The notes beneath the pieces were generated by a model. The model ran no database searches. It was not told where the DNA came from and saw only the letters and a list, made by a program, of their open reading frames with translations. DNA of 64,000 nt, from contig JAKTNV010000641.1 in NCBI GenBank assembly GCA_022747635.1, positions 25,179 through 89,178 of the forward strand, given 5' to 3'. Origin of the DNA: Hetaerina americana (Eukaryota > Arthropoda > Insecta > Odonata > Calopterygidae). How positions within the stretch are numbered: position 1 is the stretch's first letter; each line of letters opens with the position of its first letter. Position numbers and translations under genes: made by a program. Shown piece after piece: positions 23,477-35,059 of this stretch.

Positions 23477-24035
23477 TCAATAACTCCTACATTTAACTCT
23501 TTCGGGTATATTAGTAGCTAATAGATCAAGAATGTCCTTTCCCCTTATTGGTGAAGTGACTAATTGATGTACGGAATTTGAGGTGAACGCCATTAAGAGG
23601 GACTCGCATAAATCCTTGTCTTTACCTCTATTTATAAAACTGTACGAATCCCAATCTACTGTGGGAACATTAAAATCGCCACCGATTATTGATCTATGCT
23701 CATTGTTGTGGGATGTAAAGCTTTTTATCTGCCTTTCTAGATCTAGTATAGAGTTAACGCCAGCATGGGGTGGTCTATAATACGCACAGACATATATTTT
23801 TTTCGCACTGGGTATTTTTACTGAGCACCAGACACTTTCTATACAGTTATCAGGTAATAACTCAGCTCTACTGATGGTAGAGTTTTTAACCGCGATAAAC
23901 ACTCCTCCTCCGGCTCTATTCTGTCTGTCGTTTCTATAAACTGTGAAGCACTTGGGAAATATTTCGCTGTCTGCGATATCATCTGTTAACCAACTTTCAG
24001 TTCCTATAATTATATCTGATTCTGAGCTATGAAAG
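23477..24035 (-). pseudogene. CR1/L2-type ORF2, endonuclease domain
   Basis: From about 24035 the minus strand reads SDIIIGTESWLTDDI (catalytic Glu of EEP nucleases), then NRAGGGVFIAVKNS, YVCAYYRPP and SIIGGDFNVPTVDW (the GDFN motif), the standard order of an apurinic endonuclease that nicks target DNA for retrotransposition. The sequence after 23477 (toward the RT) shows at least one stop or frameshift before the RT frame resumes at about 23167. Residues around GDFN look intact. Confidence 0.82.
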
Positions 24036-24083
24036 GGTGGTGAAATCCGGTATCTTATTTTTTAAACTTCGGCAGTTAAATAT

Positions 24084-24785
24084 TCATACGGAAATTATTT
24101 CTTCGTCTAGAATCTTCTTTGTGTTCGTTGCGGTCTGCTTTCTGATGATGCTATTTATAAGTCTTTTGGGTGTCTTAATACACGATCGGTCCATATTCTG
24201 ATAGGTGATTCTTTCTTTTGTCTCATTAGCTGTGTACGTACCTCGAGAAATTTCTTTAGGTAACCTAGTAATCTTTTCGGATCTGTACCTGGAAGCAGAG
24301 TTGGTGCCGACATGGGCTACTAACCGCAGCATGGAGCAGTTCGTGCCTTGGAACGCCGCCCCCACTGCAGCCGTGGCGTTAGGAATTAACTCCCTAGGCA
24401 TGCTGTAGGATGTAACCCTCTGGTTCGTCACGTCCCTATCCGACCTCTCCCGCAATGGGGCCACCAACCGCCGGACGTTGGAACTCCCTAGCAATAAGAC
24501 CCCCCCCCCCTCTGGCCGAGGGGAAGGGGTCGCCACCGGGCGAGAAGGGCTGGCCACCGTCGCCTTCAAGACCGACTTATTAGCATTTGCACCCGGGACA
24601 CGAAACTGGTGCTGCTTGCGGTCCGGGAGGCAACGGGGCGAGCCCCCGCACCCGAGGCGGCCACACACCCCGTCAGCCTGGAGCAGAGCTCCGCCACTAT
24701 CCTCTAGCTCGGCGACGCGGGCCCTTAAGAGCTCGCTCTCCGCCGCTAATTTCGAGTCATGGGCGGAGGACCTTCGGGTAGCCAT
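24084..24785 (-). CDS. CR1/L2-type ORF1, probable esterase-like domain
   Basis: The frame is 233 codons, open from an ATG at 24785. The N-terminal 40 residues are Ala/Glu/Leu-rich and could form a coiled coil (AESELLRARVAELEDSG). A CGRLGC pair and basic stretch follow. The middle has VLLLGSSNVRRL, comparable to the nucleophile block of SGNH/GDSL esterases, and later LRLVAHVGTNSASRY, comparable to their HVGTN block. L2/CR1-type elements are known to carry esterase-like ORF1 proteins that act in the ribonucleoprotein. The usual active-site Asp-Ser-x-x-His end cannot be confirmed. It probably ends near the start of ORF2, with little or no gap. Confidence 0.65.
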   Translation of the reverse strand: MATRRSSAHDSKLAAESELLRARVAELEDSGGALLQADGVCGRLGCGGSPRCLPDRKQHQFRVPGANANKSVLKATVASPSRPVATPSPRPEGGGVLLLGSSNVRRLVAPLRERSDRDVTNQRVTSYSMPRELIPNATAAVGAAFQGTNCSMLRLVAHVGTNSASRYRSEKITRLPKEISRGTYTANETKERITYQNMDRSCIKTPKRLINSIIRKQTATNTKKILDEEIISV

Positions 24786-24859
24786 CCTATTCTCGATTAC
24801 TTTTTAAAAGTTAATATATGTTTTAACGCCTAGGTTTTACACTGTGATAACTCGAGTGG

Positions 24860-25690
24860 CGTGGAAAATGTACCATTATTCAATGTAAACCCTATAAAAT
24901 AAATTATAATTTATTTTATTGAGTCATTTTAGTTCTTTTTACGCCATTTCACAGTTGAAATAACATTAAAATGCACTTAAGGCAGACAAATTTTGCAAAG
25001 TAGCCATCTCGCGGCAGTTTGCCAACTTCCAAGTCATGGCATTTTCGCGCACGAGAGGCGGGTTATTTGATTGCGAATCTGGTGGATGTTCAGAATATTA
25101 CAGATGTAATACACTCAAGTTATCCACTGCACAAAGAATAAATATGCAGTACAGTCTACATATCTGCCTACCGTAATGACTAATTAGATTCCTACTGCAA
25201 TAACATTGTTTTAATACTTATAAAGCTTTTAAATAATTTCCTTCGCGTTGAGCATCAATGGTTTGACTTGAGGTAAAGTGACTTACTGGCAGCTTCATTA
25301 TCATTCGCAAAATGCTTGAGAGATACGTTTAATTTTGTTTCTTCGTGCAATCTGTGTGGTTCTTTTACAATTAAACCTTTTTGTCTTTTGCAATGATGTA
25401 AATATTGTAACCATTTCTACTGATGATGCATTGAAATGTTTCAAATAGATGATTGGTTGGTGATCATGAGACGCATTACAGCTGAATTAAAGGAATTTGA
25501 TTGCATTTCCATGCTATTTCATTCAAAAATCCATCTATCCTTTTCACGAAACGTAATATTAGCGATCAGCTGACGGGAACTTTTGTTTCGGCGCCATATC
25601 AATTCCCTTGTTCTAACAACAGTGGAACGTGGATTGGACCGATTGGATTAAGGAATGGATTCCACGAACTAGTGTTTATAAATACCGCAT
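24860..25690 (+). repeat. Duplicated block D, copy 2
   Basis: Partner of 18690-19540, with the same landmarks in the same order. Past its right end, 25700-25860 resembles 16960-17080 and 40080-40220, linking it to the A/C block family. Confidence 0.82.
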
Positions 25691-27309
25691 CTGTTAATTC
25701 TTAGCTTACAAGTTGAATTATTTGTTCTAACCAGAATTATGAAGGAAATAATGACTTGCAAACACAAAAATCTGTGTACAAGTCTAATTTGGAGGTTCCG
25801 GAAACGTAATATACATTTTATGTAGAATACATCGAGTGAAGTGAATAATATTTTAGCTTGTTACATTACCCGTTTTGTTTTACATCGTGGATTTTATTAT
25901 TTGTAAATAAATCTGATACTATTCAGCAGGATGGCAAGGGTGTTTGACAGGGGTGAATACGCACCAGACTAATTTTGGCTTAACTTTTATGTGTCTAGCT
26001 TCTACAGTTACTGTTATATTCATTAGGGTTGAAAATCTATCGCATTACAGTTTATGATCTCAATTTTTATTCCAGGCCACTAAAGTCTAACGCCACCGTG
26101 CATTTAAAATATTAAATAATGTCTGTACTTCGGAGTTCGGAAACTGAGATGTTCTGAGCCAAGCATATATCCCTTTATTTTTTTCTCTTAGGGTTGCTAT
26201 TTTATCGTAGCGAAAGGTTTATGCTGATATAAATATTGTTATTTATCAATCTTAGGAAATTGATGCTAAATACGTGAAAAAGTTTCTCAGTCAGCAATTA
26301 CATTGAAATAAAGTACCGTAGTCCATAAATTTGGTGCAAGTCAAGTGTTTGTGCCAATCCCCAATCGTTGTAATATTACCGTTCGGCATTTTATTAAGGA
26401 CGTTTTCCACTTTACATCTCATCTCTTTATTTAAATAAGATGCACGGCATAACTATCCAAATACGAACTTGTTTGCGGGCATTTATTAGCACATCAATTC
26501 ATGTCCAAGAGTTAAACTTTTGCCGACCCTATTAAACCCAAGTTCTGTGTTAAAGTAATCAGGTTTGCCATTTCATTAATGTATTCTCATAATGTCATTC
26601 ACTCACCTTTTATTATCTGCAACATTTGATAATAACATTTGTGTATTTAGTGTACTCTCTGTTCTCAATTAGGCTGGTATTGCCCAAGCGTGCAGTTATA
26701 TATACGCTTAAATGAGGTTCCATGTTTGATTTTGAAGAAATTAATGAAGCCTGCCATGTATTTTTTTATTTTGTAACTTCAAAAACCTCTCTTAGACACT
26801 GCAGCGGTTTGTTTTATCATCTGCAATAATCACATGGGCCCCATTTACGATTCCCCCGGTTAATGTGTCACTGCCCCAGTCTGGAAAAGAACGCGACCTG
26901 CGGGAAGGACTCACCACAGCCGAAGTGTAGGTTGGGTTGAGTCAGGCAAAGGACACAGCATAATATCCGTTTCAGTAGTCCGGATAGTATGCCTTCTAAG
27001 TCGTGGCGGTCAATCGATCTGGATGGCATTCTGTCATATTCATCAGATCGTTAAGAGTCCAGGCATTGTTGGAGCACTCATTGACTGTCCTACTTTACAA
27101 TTTATTTATCTATCAACTTAATTGGGTGAGGTTGAGACTTATAGTCCCTTATTCTACCTGACACTTGCTTCGCAGATATTGCATTGCAGACATTCACATA
27201 CAACCAAGCATTAGGTGGAGGAAAATACCCCTAGATGGGAATGAAACTGGCAAACTCTGGGTGGGTAGGCAAGGAGGGGGGGGATATTAGCAATTAATTA
27301 CCCTTAGTA
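25691..27309. other. Diverged pieces of block A family plus unassigned sequence
   Basis: 25700-25860 and about 26640-26770 resemble parts of block A (16960-17080 and 18060-18180) and block C. The second shares GGCTGGTATTGCCCAAG. The remainder has no recognised gene. Confidence 0.5.
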
Positions 27310-27720
27310 CAACCTTTGTTAAAGTATTCACGGGGATACTGGCGGACCGCCCCTCTGCCTGGGCCTATAAGGGAAAGAGGCTCTCCTTCCCCTACCAGAA
27401 AGGCTTCGTCCCCACCACCGAAGCCTGCTTTGAGCACAACTTCAATGCTCAAGCAGACCTACGGCTGCAACACTGCAAAGGGGACGGAGATCATGCTGGC
27501 ATGGCTGGACGGTGGATGCCTTCCGGTCAATTAATTCCACACCCCCACATAATCTGTGTACTCGCAGAAATGGGGATGCCAAAGAAGGTGCTGGGCCTCA
27601 TCTCCGATCTGTACACCGAGGAATGATCTTTGGTTATTGTGGAGCTGGGAAATCTGACTGCTTACCCATTAGGGGTGTAGGGAGCAGGAGGTTGGACCCA
27701 GGACCTTGGAGCCAGGCTGA
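27310..27720 (+). pseudogene. R2-like non-LTR reverse transcriptase fragment
   Basis: Across plus-strand frames the sequence reads ADRPSAWAYKGKRLSFPYQK, GFVPTTEACFEHNF, AWLDG followed by DAFRSI, and AEMGMPKKVLGLISDLYTEE. This order (ILADRL..W, QKGF.P.EGCFEHNF, WLD..DAFGSIPH, L..LG.P...L.LI.DLY) is that of R2-clade reverse transcriptases (fingers and palm). Frameshifts separate the pieces and the FADD region is missing. R2-type elements usually sit in rDNA; no rRNA sequence is visible nearby. Confidence 0.68.
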
Positions 27721-27840
27721 GTGATGATGGCAGGGGGGATTTATATCTCACCCATTCTTGTGTGTTCACGGCCTCAACTTCGTCGGAAACAATAAATTGC
27801 TGCCCATTGAGTGAAATTTTCTCAACAACATTCCATTGAA
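27715..27840 (+). repeat. Inverted repeat partner of 30850-30975
   Basis: TGATGATGGCAGGGGGG, TTATATCTC and GTGTTCACGGCCTC follow in the same order as the reverse complement of 30908-30975, and a further GAGTGAAATTTTCTC block matches about 30870-30890. The divergence is moderate. It may be two copies of one old element. Confidence 0.55.
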
Positions 27841-28213
27841 AGCAATAAAAACTCATTAAATTGATGAGTATCATGCCTGCGTTTATTATTTCGAAATTTA
27901 GTACCAATGTAATTATAATATGAATTCTCTCTCCCGGTGATTGTAGTCCTGTATTCCTTCTTAACTGGTTATGCATCCACTTATTTATAAATAGAATTTG
28001 TTCATATTTGATGTTTAACATCCTTTATCAAAGGCAAATGCGAACTATCGTGGTTTTAATACGACGTGTACTTAATCTGTTGTTTTGCTATTAATTTCTT
28101 TCAGAGCAATGTGTTCATTTTCTTTGTTTCTATCATCTGTAATTAATTTTATGCTCAATTTATGCAATTATTTAGTCATTAACATTTATCTTCGAATGAT
28201 GTAGTATATTAAT

Positions 28214-29140
28214 TTAATCCTGGCTTCCATCGTCGGTGGGCGGGGAAAATCGGACCCCATTAGATGTGGCAGGGAGACCCCTGGTTTCCAAGGTCAACAT
28301 ATGCTCATCGCCCAGACGATTAATAAAGAACAGATGGACAGACTTGAAGAAGTAAAGCACATCCTTGAAATTAAGATACCTTTTTTCTAGAGAGTCAGCC
28401 CGGGCAAACACTGCAAAGGCCAGTTGGCGAATGCAATCTTTCACAAAGTCAAACTGATTACCCTCCCCATCCTGCCGTGACTCATCTCTTAAAGTGTCCA
28501 TCTGTGTCATAGGCCCTTCCTCTTCGAGAACATTGTCTAGAACATCCGGAAGAAACTTATTAGCAAATTTCACCTTACCCTGACAAACTAGTTGATGAAT
28601 TATATTGATTGTTGCCCTTAAAGCAGGACGTTTGATGCTCAAGGTTCCTCTAGTCGTCCGGTAAATGCAGCTGGAGACTAAGTATTCCACGCTCTCTTCG
28701 TGCCGACCCAAACCAATCAATGTAAGACCACGCACATGTTGAAAACCTTTAGATATGGTATGTGCGGTCGGATTGTCACCCTGATCCAACTCCCCTTCAG
28801 TCAGATCTAATGCCATTTGATGTAGACCTTCGAGAGTCGCGTTGTATGCCAACTTCATTCTGATCTCTCTCGTCTTCAGGTGTTTCCTGCCTTCAGGTGT
28901 TTCCTACTTTTCTCTCCGAATTAGCAGTATGACCTCAACCCCAAATCCATCTTCTTCATTTTGACCAAAAGTAACACGACCACAAACTTTGGAATGTTGG
29001 AAACCCTTCTTCTGTCCAAAAAGTTTATATTCAAACAGCTGAAATCGTGACGTGTACATGACGATTCCCCAAATCAGTGAATAACCTTGTACCGCAAAAC
29101 GAAGTCGCGGCCAAATTGCAGACTCATTAATTGTAGGCAT
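28214..29140 (-). pseudogene. Unrecognised single-exon reading frame with one TAG
   Basis: One minus-strand frame runs from an ATG at 29140 to a TAA at 28214, about 308 codons, with a single in-frame TAG at 28904-28906. The distal part alone (ATG at 28858) is 214 codons. It reads like a real acidic, helical soluble protein: QHVRGLTLIGLGRHEESVEY (TPR-like in spacing), INIIHQLVCQGKVKFANKFL and CIRQLAFAVFARADSLEKRY. The N-terminal part is hydrophobic and mixed (SLIWGIVMYTSRFQLFEYKL). Next to the TAG is a 17-bp tandem repeat, CAGGTGTTTCCT twice. I do not recognise the family. It could be a retrocopy decaying from an intact gene, an exon with the TAG in an intron, or a short downstream gene. Confidence 0.5.
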
Positions 29141-29343
29141 GTTCCGTTGTAATTACCCTATTACAAATAACTAACATCAATTAATTGGAAGAACATATAT
29201 TCTCCAGAAAGGCCCCGCGAAAGAATCAAATAGTTGGCAAAAGAGAAAAGGTCGGAGAAAGAAGAAAGTTTAGGAAAAATGTTTTGCATATTATTAGGAT
29301 GCATATCTGCTGATTCACTATCCAGGTTTCAACATTTAGTATC

Positions 29344-29345
<2 letters not shown>

Positions 29346-29412
<67 letters not shown>
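29346..29412. repeat. (TA)n microsatellite
   Basis: About 66 bp of uninterrupted TA dinucleotides. Confidence 0.97.
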
Positions 29413-29413
<1 letters not shown>

Positions 29414-31884
29414 TGATACTGTAAAGAGTTTAACCTCCCATATATGCCGTTGGTCTAGCTTGTGTTTAATAAGGATTATACAAATGGCTTTCATGAGAAG
29501 ATGTCTTGAAAAATAAACTTTTTTGGGGATTACAATGTCTGCTTTCTTTTCCTTTCCTTTTGCAATTTGAAATTCTGAAGGCAATTATGGAAAGTTAGGA
29601 TAGCACAAAATGTTTCATTTAGATTTTATATTACCAAAAACATTCTATGTCATTACATTAAATTTTTTAGATGACGAAGACTTGGTCAAACCTCAGTGGC
29701 ATATTCCGAAATGATGATTGTGCAACACAGTTAGAGATATTGGAAATAACGTACACAATGGCTTTTTTTAAATTTTTTATTCTACAGACCTTTGGCTGAG
29801 TTTCCTCGGATTTGGAAAATTGTGAAATGTTAACTGCGCGATTGCCTAATATGATCACATTCCAGTTTACGCTTGCATAAATTAATAATAAACACCTTAT
29901 TAGTTGGACAATTACCAACTCTCTTTTGTACATTTCTTTTCGTGTTCATTTCAGCGACTTCCTTTTGCTTGATTTATATTTGATGTGGTATTCATCTCTA
30001 GTTGAAATGCTAGGTCTGCGAAAACGTTCAGGCGCCAGATGAATTGTCGAGGGCGGACGAAATTGCGACAAGGCGGGAAGGAAACAATTGAAGTATTACG
30101 TCCGTAATCTCCTTAACGGTTGCAGAAAGGCCGACGTAACTCGTCTGTGTAATATCTTTTCGAAGTTGTGTGTCTGTGTTGAGATGGCGAGAGGCGATTT
30201 TCTTAAGAGTTTAGGTCGGAACACTTGGGGAATAAGATGTCTTGGACATGCCAAGGTCCTAGCTCAACCGAGAGATAAGGAAATAGATACATCTCAAATG
30301 CACGGACGTCAGGGCAAAATAATAATTGCTTCCCCCACACTTATTACGCAAAAGTTGTACACATGAAGGAATGGCAGAAAAAACACGAGATTTAAAAATA
30401 AACATCTTTTGACGGCAATTATGAAAGACTGAATCAATTGAACAATTCTATATGACACAAATAACATGGATAGAAACAATAGAAAATAGATATATTGCTT
30501 TGAAAGAAATTATAGCGAAATGAGGGATTGAGTTAATTTCGAATTTAAACCAACCATAGTTCATATTTTACTTCGCAAAAGCTAGTTTCAAAAAAAAAAT
30601 AAGAACATAATTCAATACATACACACTTTCGGGAACACAAGACTAAAATCACCGGGATAGAGAATTTAAAATGAAAATACATTGGTCTTATGTTTCGGAA
30701 TAATTGTTTTGTAGGGCACAACACTGCTCAACTGTTGAGATTGAGCCGTACTTCCCTTAGTGTTGCTTGGTAACCTCAGAATAAACAAATGGTTTGTTGA
30801 TAGTGTACGTGGAGGTGTTACCCCCAGCTATTTCATATGTATCAATTTACTTCATGGGAGTGTTAAGGTGAAAATTTCTCTCCATGGGAAAATAATTTTT
30901 TGCGAATGAGGAGGTGGAAGCCGTGAATACAAGAGAACGACCGAGATATAATCCCCCTGCCATCATCGCTTTGTCCGCAGGTCCAAACTTGCTTTTAACA
31001 TTTGGAAGAGATTTCAAATGGGTGGTCAGACCCTTTTTTTACGGCCAAGGTACTCGGAAAAGGTGAGGGGGGGGGGACGGCTGATAATTCCCCTTAATGC
31101 CTAACTCTTCGTAGAAACTCAAGATTAATCAATCTTTCTTTTGTTACATAGGATCCCAGAAAGCTGATGTCGTGGAATTCCTCCCCCTGCTCGTTTGGGT
31201 GATGCCAGAAGGATAGAAAGAGGCCAGGAATGTGCCCAATAGGTAACAGCAGTAGGGGAAATAATTGGATTTTCCAGTTCTAGTGGTAAGTAGAATTTAG
31301 GGGTAACATGAAACTAGAAATTTCTGAAAACATACCAGGGAAAAGTGACGAAATATTCAAATAATTGACTGAAAAAATTAGATCAAGGAACCCAAAATTT
31401 GGTTGGATAGTAAATGTCATTGAAAGACGACATTAAAAATATCATTCCATTAAAATTAATTATCTTACTGCCTAAAAGGTAATTCTTAAAACCTCACCCG
31501 CAAATTCTTCCGATACCGCCGTGCATATGAATTGAAAACGATATGAACTCGCGTGTATTCTGTGACGATGTTGGAGGTTTTCCCCATCGTATCAAGGTAG
31601 GAAATATTAAATCAATTAAAATTGGAGAGATTAAGTGCAGCACAGATAGGTGGGTTAAACATATTTTTAAAGATCGCGCTATTGGGGAAAAGTATTTAGG
31701 ATTTATTTCATTAAATGACTACACGAAAAGTGAAAAAAGTATTCCAGCAACCTCTAGTGAACCCTATCTTCCATATAATTGCGAATCTTCGACGTTGTAA
31801 ATTTTAAATGCATTATTCTAACCCTCATTTTTAACAGCACCACTCCGGTATTCGCAATCATGGCCTAGTAGCAATGCTATTCCC
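29413..31884. other. Unassigned sequence
   Basis: Open frames at 30088-30366 (plus, 92 residues) and 31543-31800 (plus, 85 residues) match nothing I recognise. 30850-30975 is the inverted partner of 27715-27840. A G-run occurs near 31068. No splice-supported exon was found. Confidence 0.4.
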
Positions 31885-32010
31885 TAAACTACTTATTTCT
31901 GGCAATCACTGCGTCATCAGCGAATAATCCGAGCCAAATATTTACACCATTACCCAAATATATATCATAAAAACCCATATTACCTTAAGTATTCCAAATG
32001 ACAAGAGTGG
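31885..32010 (-). pseudogene. CR1-like reverse transcriptase fragment (active-site block)
   Basis: The minus strand reads LGNGVNIWLGLFADDAVIA, equivalent to the INDL...LRLFADDAVIY block of the 21-24 kb element. Only this palm segment and about 60 bp downstream of it can be aligned. It is a short, isolated relic. Confidence 0.72.
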
Positions 32011-32852
32011 CATGATGAATAATGGACCGAATAACGTATATAGTATCAAGAAGTCCGTTATTGCACGAACTCCTTTCAAAAAAAAAAACTGATTGACACA
32101 GTCAATTTGAAGAGGGGATGTTGAATTATAGCTTAAAATATTAAAACTCGGCCAGTAAAAACTTCGAAATCAAAATATATTTGCGTTTTAATAATGAGAC
32201 TCGTCCCTTGTTTAAAATTAGTGTGACAGCGTAATTAAAATGATACTTTTGCCAGAAGCTCTAAATGAATATTACATGAAAATATTAAAAACGGCTGCTG
32301 ACAGACATTTTGTCGGGGTGATTACGGTGGGTATTGAATAATTTTTTCTTCAATTATGGCAACGCATATGACTTTCAAGTATTCGATTCAATGAAGGAAT
32401 TTACAACTTTGCTATTTTACTCTGTTGTTGTTGGAATGCTGTCAACCCTGGAGGAAGCAGGTTGCACAATTTTGGCTCCTTGGTGCATATATTATATCAC
32501 CAGGCACCACTCGAATATGATGCCCTTCTTGCCTGAATGTGTACGTCAGGCTTAACACGTGTGTCACGATGATGATATGAACTTGTGTTTTGTTGTTTTA
32601 GGCGCGTGATTTCCTTGATAAAAGGAAATTAGTTTGCACGCATAAAGTGAAGCCACTGGACTAATTTGCAGCGCACGAAAATGAGGCCTACCATTCGAAT
32701 TTACCAAATTCACAAACGGTATGAGTGAGCGAGCTATTTAGACGGCTAGGAACAAAGATGTGGATGACTTAAACTTCGTAATTCATTATCAAATCGTTGG
32801 TACTCTGAATTCATTCTGAATGTTTAAACTCTTTGGATGCGCCTGCCTTACC
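32011..32852. other. Unassigned sequence
   Basis: A 73-residue plus-strand frame (32334-32555) is unrecognised. No terminal repeats or RNA-like structures seen. Confidence 0.4.
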
Positions 32853-32874
32853 ACCGCTCTGTTAACAGAGCGGT
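32853..32874. repeat. Perfect 22-bp palindrome
   Basis: ACCGCTCTGTT and AACAGAGCGGT are adjacent and perfectly complementary. It sits at the left edge of the transketolase-like sequence. Confidence 0.9.
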
Positions 32875-33271
32875 GTTGCTCGTATTGCGACACCCAAAGG
32901 ACCGAATGTTACTAATTAGTCGTGGTGTTACTCTGCACGAGGCTATGAAAGCAACCGCTTTCTTGGCGGAATGTGGAGTGAGCGACCGCATAATGGATTT
33001 GTTCACCATTAATGCAATTGATTGTGAAGCCATGAAGAGTCATGCCAAGGAATGTGGTGGAAAAGTGATAACAGTTTAGGATCACTACCCGGAAGGCGGA
33101 ATCGGAGAAGGGGTCCTATCCGCAGTTTATGAAGATCCTTCCATTACAGTAAGGAAACTTGCTGCCATGGAACTCCAACGGTCTGGCCCCCCTGATTTGC
33201 TTTTGGATAAGTTTGGAATAAGTGCTAAGTGTATTACTCTGGCAGTTTTACAATTCCTGGAGAAGAAATGA
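32870..33271 (+). pseudogene. Transketolase C-terminal domain, processed-type pseudogene
   Basis: The frame reads ISRGVTLHEAMKATAFLAEC, then RIMDLFTINAIDCEAM, GGKVITV, DHYPEGGIGEGVLSAVYED, QRSGPPDLLLDKFGISAKCI and ends LQFLEKK before a TGA at 33269-33271. This is the order of the C-terminal (third) domain of transketolase, the thiamine-diphosphate enzyme of the pentose phosphate pathway, including its natural C-terminus. The invariant Glu in VEDHYPEGG is replaced by TAG at 33077-33079, and the glycine-rich GAGVTLHEA has become SRGVTLHEA. No intron interrupts the roughly 130 codons. The pyrimidine- and cofactor-binding domains are absent. It is probably a 5'-truncated retrocopy; no poly(A) tract remains. 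Confidence 0.82.
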
Positions 33272-34149
33272 ACATTTTTAGTACAGTATAAAATTTTCAG
33301 ATAGCGCATCCTCGAGCAAAGCATTTTAAAAAGTTTACATTACTCATTTACTCTTGTATCGTACGTTGAATAAATGGATTGGGGTCAATTATGACATGAT
33401 TACGACGTGTTTTATTGTGTTGTGACCTCATTTTCAGCGTTGCAGACCTCCTAATTTCGTTCTCCATAGCTTGAAATTGTGTTAATTTACACGAAGACAT
33501 GGACCGTATTCGTAATATATCCGATGTTTGTGAATAGTTCTAGAATATTTGAGTCATAAATCAGTACTGAATGTGTCCTAATAATACGTAATAGTTTGCA
33601 TCTGTCGTATAATGTTTTCATGGACAACGTAGCATATTTGCGCGTGTTTAAACTGTTGTCATTATGAAACAAGTGAATAACTGAAATGAGACGTGCGTGT
33701 GTATTTACCGCTTTTTTTTTTTTAAGTTTTACAATGATTTTTCCCAGATAATTGCGACCAAAGCAAGCGTTTAATTTATTCTTATCTTATTGTGAATGTT
33801 AAACGATGTTGTATCAAACTCGTAGTTTTAAAACTAAGCGTAAATATAGCTTCGAGCAGCTGTGTTAAACTCAAGTCATCAACTTGTCACTATGGTAATA
33901 TTCTTGGGTATTTTTCAATGTACTTACCCGAAAAAGTCCAATATATAGGACATATTAAAGGAATTAGCGACCATTGCGCAGTATTTGCTAAGTTTTATCG
34001 GTATTGGATCTGAAATAAGAAGCCTAGAAAAACAAACGCCAAGATGAAATATATTACTGATGATTTCCGTAGCGACAAAAAGGAGCGAGATCACTCATGA
34101 TACCAAGAAAACCTTGGGCGAATGCCATGGATTTCCGGAAAGCTTGAAC
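33272..34149. other. Unassigned sequence
   Basis: AT-rich, with a T-run near 33710-33723. No recognised feature. Confidence 0.45.
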
Positions 34150-34486
34150 CGACTTCTAAAGGGAAAGATGGGAGGAAATTTCCATAGATAAACCAAAAGC
34201 AATCTGGTCCTACGTCTGAGAGTTTCAGGGAATTAAGTCAAGAGTTAAGCCAACATCAGTCATTAAATATGAATGCGAATGAATGACCAGGAGTTTGGAA
34301 AAGGCCAACTTATTTAATTCCTGCCGTCAAAACGTCTTCACCAAACTCTCCGATAACTTGCCGATTCGTTACTGCAAACTGACGCCCAAATTTTAAATCT
34401 AATTGAATAGAATAGAACTTTTGCAGATAAATATTACGTCTCGTAAATCCACCGGACCTAATAAAATTCTCGCTCGTGTATTTGAA
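34150..34486 (+). pseudogene. CR1-like LINE RT fragment (fingers)
   Basis: Plus-strand pieces align to the N-terminal RT part of the 21-24 kb element: DKPKAIWSYV (compare DNPKMFWSYV), SLEKANLFNSC followed by QNVFTKLSDN (compare DKANIFKSFFHSVFNKCS), and INITSRKSTGPNKILARVFE (compare IDPNKSPGPDEIPARVYK). Stops and frameshifts occur throughout. It is followed at once by SINE S1. Confidence 0.72.
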
Positions 34487-34489
34487 AGC

Positions 34490-34800
34490 GAGGGTCGCGG
34501 TAGTCCATGGGGTAGAGCGTTGGACTGCTGACCGGAGAATCCCGGTTTCGATTCCCGGGCAAGGCACCCCGGTGGCACCTGCAGCTCCACCCAAGTTATG
34601 TGATTTTTCAGATAGTACCATATCTTCCCGGGAGACCACAACCGGCACAGTGTATTAAGGAACTGGCCCCCCTTAATACCCTGCTAAAGTGTGAATTTCA
34701 CACGCCGTAAATAGGGCTTAAAATCCTGGGGGAACTCTACCATCGCCCATTAACCAAATAGATCTTTAAGGGTTTATTAGTACTGTGTTTATGGTTTATA
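34490..34800 (+). mobile_element. tRNA-derived SINE (family S1)
   Basis: The head carries TGGGGTAGAGCGTTGGACTG (A-box region) and GGTTTCGATTCCCGGGCAAG (B-box region). The body has GGCACCTGCAGCTCCACCCA, CACACGCCGTAAATAGGGCT and the end ACTGTGTTTATGGTTTA. Landmark order matches the copies at 15474 and 43595. The head indicates RNA polymerase III transcription in the source element. Confidence 0.88.
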
Positions 34801-35059
34801 TTTAAAGGCGCTAGCGTTTGAAATTGATTAAGAAAATTATTAAGTAGGTAGCAAATAAGTTCTTTTCAGCCACCAGGCGAGAACACGGGAACACTCTTAT
34901 TAATAACCTATAAGGAAAATAGAGTTTATTATGTAGAAATTTCAGTTAGCCCTTCATAATTTCAAAAATAACATATATTTTCATGGTATTACATGCTCTG
35001 TAGGAACTCATCACAGTCTAAAAAACTATACATGCGGGAAAAGAAATGCTTAGATATTC

